A DNA stretch of 17,337 nt from an uncultured Verrucomicrobiota bacterium (lineage in GTDB: Bacteria; Verrucomicrobiota; Verrucomicrobiae; Verrucomicrobiales; DEV007). This document shows positions 14,377-17,337 of the stretch, piece by piece. The notes beneath the pieces were generated by a model, which saw nothing but the letters and a program-made list of their open reading frames with translations, was not told the origin of the DNA and did not search any database. The translations under genes were made by a program, and so were the position numbers. Location: assembly GCA_902591645.1 (NCBI GenBank), contig CACJBM010000047.1, forward strand, positions 1 to 17,337, read 5' to 3'. Within the stretch, counting starts at the first letter, position 1. Every line of letters begins with the position of its first letter.

Positions 14377-17133
14377 ATGGCAAATACCAAACGTAAACGG
14401 CGCAAGGAATTTGAACTTTCAAATTCTCACTTGTTAAGCCTCGGCCTAATGGGGTTCGGTTTTCTTTATATTTTGTCACTCGCTTCATTTTCTATTGATG
14501 ACTTACCTGCGTGGGTCCCTTTTAGTCACACAGCCAATCCAACAAGACCAGCAGTTAACTTTTTGGGACCTCCAGGAGCAACTTGGGCAGGAATGTCATT
14601 TTATACAATTGGCGTAACTAGCTATCTTATACCAGCAATAATGATCTGGTTTGGAGCTGCTAGGTTACTAAAGAAGTCGCCAATATCTAAAATTAGCCTG
14701 TTAGGATTCGGTATCCTCTTGGTGTCCGGTTGCTGCCTCATGCATTACCAAAAATGGTTCCTTCAATCCGGCCCATTTCATATTTCAGGAACTGGTGGAA
14801 TCATTGGGGAATATGTTGGAGACAAGCTAGTCGGGATGACTGGAAAGGTTGGTTCCTTTTTAATCATGTCAACGGCCTACTGTGCAGCAGCATTATTAAT
14901 AACTAGGGTCCATCCGGGCCAAATATTACAAGCTTTCATCGCCTCATATAAATATTTGATAAAGTGGCGTGAGAACAGGATCTACTCCAAGGCCAATGAA
15001 AATGATCGGCTCCTGATTCAGAAAAAGAAACTTGAAAAGGAACAAAGACGCATAGAAAAAAAGATAGGTAAGACGGTCAAATTAGATCAAAAAGAACAAT
15101 CAAAAGAAGTTCCTAAAAAAGAGAAGAAAGTAGATTCTCCGATTCAAGAAGACTCTTCAGAAGATTCCTTACCGGAAGAAAATGCGGATATAGAAACTGA
15201 TGAAGAAGTGGCAATAGCTGAGCCAAAAATATATGATGCTTCAGTAAGGTCTGCTGAAGAAGCCAAAGAGCGCAAACCTTCGATAGCTGAAGTCCTAGCC
15301 GCAAATAAATCAGCAGTGAATCGTGTCAACGGATCAGAGTTTTCTGCGCCGAAAGAAGTCCAGTTCCCTGGATATAAACTGCCCGATATAGATTTGCTTA
15401 ATTTTGAAACTCAATCAGAACGAAAACCTACTGACAAGAACCTTTTAATTCAGACCCAAAAAACGATAGTCGAAACATTAGATAATTTTAATGTCAATGT
15501 AAGCGCAGGAGACATTACCCGAGGACCAACAGTCACACGCTATGAGATCTATCCAAGCAAAGGGTTAAGAGTAAATAGAATTACAGCACTCGAAGCAGAT
15601 ATCGCACGTGCCACAAAAGCGGAAAGAATCAATATCCTTGCTCCTATTCCAGGAAAAGACACTGTGGGCATAGAAATAGCAAATAATGAAAAAGTTACGG
15701 TTGCCTTGAGGGAACTCTTCGAAGATCCGGTATTCACAGATCCTCAACATAAAATTCCAATAGCGCTAGGTAAAGATGTTTACGGCAAAACCGTCATAGG
15801 TGACCTTGCTAAAATGCCGCACCTCCTAGTAGCGGGAGCCACTGGTGCCGGAAAATCTGTTTGTATTAACGGAATCATAGCGAGCATGCTCTATAGGTTC
15901 ACCCCTGATGAACTTCGATTCATAATGATTGACCCTAAGGTAGTCGAAATGCAGGTCTATAACAATTTGCCACATCAAATCGTTCCGGTAGTAACCGATT
16001 CAAAGAAGGTGTTACTCGCATTGCGCTGGGTCGTTAATGAAATGGAAAGACGCTATCAGTTATTTGCTAAGCTTAATCTTCGCAACTTTGACGCTTTCAA
16101 TAATAGAGAGCAACATGATGGAACTGAAAGTGATCAGAACGAGTTCTTTGATTCTAGTGGTCAATCTAAATTGGACTTCGATTCGGATTCAGAAGCAACA
16201 AAGAATTCGGATTCAGAAGAGGATGGTGAATGGGAATATGAATATGAAGAGGTTGAAGTTGAAGTCGAATACGAAGAAGGAGAAAAGGATGGCCAATGGA
16301 ACGAGATCGATAGTGAAGGCTCATCCATAAATCAATCAGAAGACTCAAAGCCTCAAACACATAGTGAAGACATACTTGGAAATCACTCAGCAAATACTAC
16401 AGGATCCAGTAAAGAAGAACATCTAAGGGGCAAGGAAATCGTAGATTCTGTTGATAGTGCTGATGAAGAAAAAATACCTGAAAGACTTCCTTATATCGTT
16501 GTAATTATCGACGAGCTAGCTGACTTAATGCAAACTGCCCCGGCGGATGTTGAGCAGGCAATTGCAAGGATCGCGCAAAAGGCAAGAGCTGCGGGAATCC
16601 ATCTGATAATAGCTACACAAACTCCACGAGCAGATGTTGTGACCGGAATAATCAAAGCGAACATTCCGTCAAGAATAGCATTCCAAGTGTCATCTTCCTT
16701 AGATAGTCGTGTCATTTTGGATAATAAAGGTGCAGAAAAACTTGTCGGTAAAGGCGATATGCTCTACTTGCCACCAGGGAGCGCCCAACTACAAAGAGCC
16801 CAAGGTGCACTCATCACTGATCAAGAGTGTGTTTCCGTTGTCGATTTCTGTTCTGAGCAAGCTAGCCCCATATTTGCACAGGAAATCGAAGATAGTATAA
16901 ATGGCAAATCCGAAGAAGATGACGAAGTTTCTGAGGAAGATGAGGAAATCATCGAGAAATGCCTAGAAGTCATTCAGGTTGAACGTCGAGCGTCAACTTC
17001 CTTACTACAGAGACGACTTCGTCTCGGATATACTCGAGCGGCAAGAATGATGGATATTCTTGAAATGAGGGGCATTATCGGCCCAGGTGATGGAGCCAAG
17101 CCAAGAGAGATTTTAGTCGATTTGGCAAATTAG
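14377..17133 (+). CDS. ftsK: FtsK/SpoIIIE-type DNA translocase with long acidic insert
   Basis: A 918-residue septal motor that pumps chromosomal DNA during division and promotes dimer resolution. Layout: basic N-terminus; four hydrophobic segments (about 18-38, 72-92, 104-124, 158-176); a charged linker (205-330) with a Lys-rich then acidic stretch; the alpha domain (about 330-480, with RGPTVTRYEI); Walker A GATGAGKS (487-494); IDPK (518-521); Walker B VVIIDE (708-713); the ATQTPR and IPSRIAFQVSS segments; an acidic linker (845-858); and a gamma winged-helix domain (about 858-915) that would read orienting DNA sites. Between NEMERRY (554-560) and Walker B lies an acidic low-complexity insert (about 579-700). 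In E. coli FtsK this loop is about 40 residues. The start is the ATG at 14377; TATAAA at 14335-14340 may be a -10 element. A RodZ-like gene follows 81 bases downstream. Confidence 0.95.
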   Translation: MANTKRKRRKEFELSNSHLLSLGLMGFGFLYILSLASFSIDDLPAWVPFSHTANPTRPAVNFLGPPGATWAGMSFYTIGVTSYLIPAIMIWFGAARLLKKSPISKISLLGFGILLVSGCCLMHYQKWFLQSGPFHISGTGGIIGEYVGDKLVGMTGKVGSFLIMSTAYCAAALLITRVHPGQILQAFIASYKYLIKWRENRIYSKANENDRLLIQKKKLEKEQRRIEKKIGKTVKLDQKEQSKEVPKKEKKVDSPIQEDSSEDSLPEENADIETDEEVAIAEPKIYDASVRSAEEAKERKPSIAEVLAANKSAVNRVNGSEFSAPKEVQFPGYKLPDIDLLNFETQSERKPTDKNLLIQTQKTIVETLDNFNVNVSAGDITRGPTVTRYEIYPSKGLRVNRITALEADIARATKAERINILAPIPGKDTVGIEIANNEKVTVALRELFEDPVFTDPQHKIPIALGKDVYGKTVIGDLAKMPHLLVAGATGAGKSVCINGIIASMLYRFTPDELRFIMIDPKVVEMQVYNNLPHQIVPVVTDSKKVLLALRWVVNEMERRYQLFAKLNLRNFDAFNNREQHDGTESDQNEFFDSSGQSKLDFDSDSEATKNSDSEEDGEWEYEYEEVEVEVEYEEGEKDGQWNEIDSEGSSINQSEDSKPQTHSEDILGNHSANTTGSSKEEHLRGKEIVDSVDSADEEKIPERLPYIVVIIDELADLMQTAPADVEQAIARIAQKARAAGIHLIIATQTPRADVVTGIIKANIPSRIAFQVSSSLDSRVILDNKGAEKLVGKGDMLYLPPGSAQLQRAQGALITDQECVSVVDFCSEQASPIFAQEIEDSINGKSEEDDEVSEEDEEIIEKCLEVIQVERRASTSLLQRRLRLGYTRAARMMDILEMRGIIGPGDGAKPREILVDLAN
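16111..16476 (+). other. Region encoding the acidic low-complexity insert of FtsK
   Basis: This in-frame stretch encodes about 122 residues dominated by Glu, Asp, Ser and Asn, with an alternating Glu/Tyr/Val patch (about 617-634) flanked by DGEW and DGQW. It separates the two halves of the RecA-like motor core, at a position where the family has a short surface loop. The frame is intact on both sides, so it is not a frameshift artefact. Confidence 0.75.
16181..16219 (+). repeat. 15-bp direct repeat within the FtsK acidic insert
   Basis: ATTCGGATTCAGAAG occurs at 16181-16195 and 16205-16219, 24 bases apart and in frame, each encoding a Ser-Asp-Ser-Glu unit. This suggests that the insert grew by replication slippage. 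Confidence 0.75.
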
Positions 17134-17214
17134 ATCGTATAGAATCACCTTCCCGGAGATTATTAATTCCCCCCACAATAATGTGGCATTTAGTGTCTTC
17201 GTTTGTAAGGAACC

Positions 17215-17337
17215 ATGAAAACCAGTATCGGCAGCAGACTGACCGAAGCTCGTGAATGTCTCGATCTTACCATCGAGGACATGGCTACACTTACACGCAT
17301 CCCAGCCAAGACCATTGAACAAATGGAAAACGATGAT
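17215..17337 (+). CDS. RodZ-like helix-turn-helix protein, N-terminal part (runs off window)
   Basis: The ATG at 17215 has a good Shine-Dalgarno (AAGGA, 17208-17212) and opens 41 codons to the window edge. The sequence GSRLTEARECLDLTIEDMA followed by TLTRIPAKTIEQMENDD matches the N-terminal helix-turn-helix of RodZ-like proteins (HTH_25), in which the helices contact MreB instead of DNA. It lies 81 bases after ftsK on the same strand, so the two may be co-transcribed. Without the rest it could also be an ordinary Xre-type regulator. Confidence 0.7.
   Translation, partial: MKTSIGSRLTEARECLDLTIEDMATLTRIPAKTIEQMENDD

Noticed and set aside
14294..14488. Minus-strand ORF across the ftsK start
   Set aside because: It overlaps the ftsK start antisense, has no recognisable domain, and the sequence is better explained by ftsK.
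17173..17186. CCACA-ATAA-TGTGG hairpin after ftsK as an intrinsic terminator
   Set aside because: The stem has only five base pairs and no T run follows; it may be chance in the gap before the RodZ-like gene.

Overview
The window looks like a chromosomal segment of a Verrucomicrobia-like (PVC superphylum) aquatic bacterium with moderately AT-rich DNA. The evidence is the DUF1553/DUF1501 secreted-protein pair typical of Planctomycetes and Verrucomicrobia, a twin-arginine Gfo/Idh/MocA oxidoreductase of the type expanded in those phyla, a PPi-dependent phosphofructokinase, and start regions that mostly lack a strong Shine-Dalgarno. The phylum call is inference from gene content. No rRNA, tRNA, CRISPR array, transposase or phage gene was seen.

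Positions 1-2239 hold a damaged DUF1553/DUF1501 locus. On the minus strand there is a DUF1553 (PSD1) C-terminal part with an apparent one-base frameshift at a run of nine A, followed with an ATGA overlap by the N-terminal part of a DUF1501 protein that leaves the window. On the plus strand, head to head with the truncated DUF1553 piece, lies an orphan C-terminal piece of another DUF1501 gene. The join near 1800-1850 looks like a rearrangement breakpoint or an assembly chimera.

Positions 2276-8442 hold metY (O-acetylhomoserine sulfhydrylase, minus); a membrane-anchored helical protein with Spy/CpxP-like LTxxQ motifs and an Arg/Gly tail (plus); a K+-independent H+-pumping membrane pyrophosphatase (minus); an N-acetylmuramoyl-L-alanine amidase that is frameshifted at a run of seven A (plus); and a 264-residue protein I cannot assign (plus).

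Positions 8457-11886 are a glycolysis block: PPi-dependent 6-phosphofructokinase (minus), and divergently class II fructose-bisphosphate aldolase followed by a ROK-family sugar kinase whose zinc site is degenerate. Together with the nearby H+-pyrophosphatase this suggests a pyrophosphate-linked upper glycolysis in which PPi is used both to phosphorylate fructose-6-phosphate and to charge the membrane.

Positions 11912-14240 (minus) hold a small putative secreted protein, a Tat-exported Gfo/Idh/MocA oxidoreductase and a DUF2064 glycosyltransferase-like protein. Positions 14377-17337 (plus) hold an FtsK/SpoIIIE DNA translocase with an unusually long acidic insert between its Walker A and Walker B motifs, and the start of a RodZ-like helix-turn-helix protein cut by the window edge.

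No clear multi-gene undescribed system is visible. The most unusual items are the broken DUF1553/DUF1501 junction, two poly-A frameshifts that are both repaired by removing one A, the FtsK insert, the zinc-less ROK kinase and the unassigned 264-residue protein.
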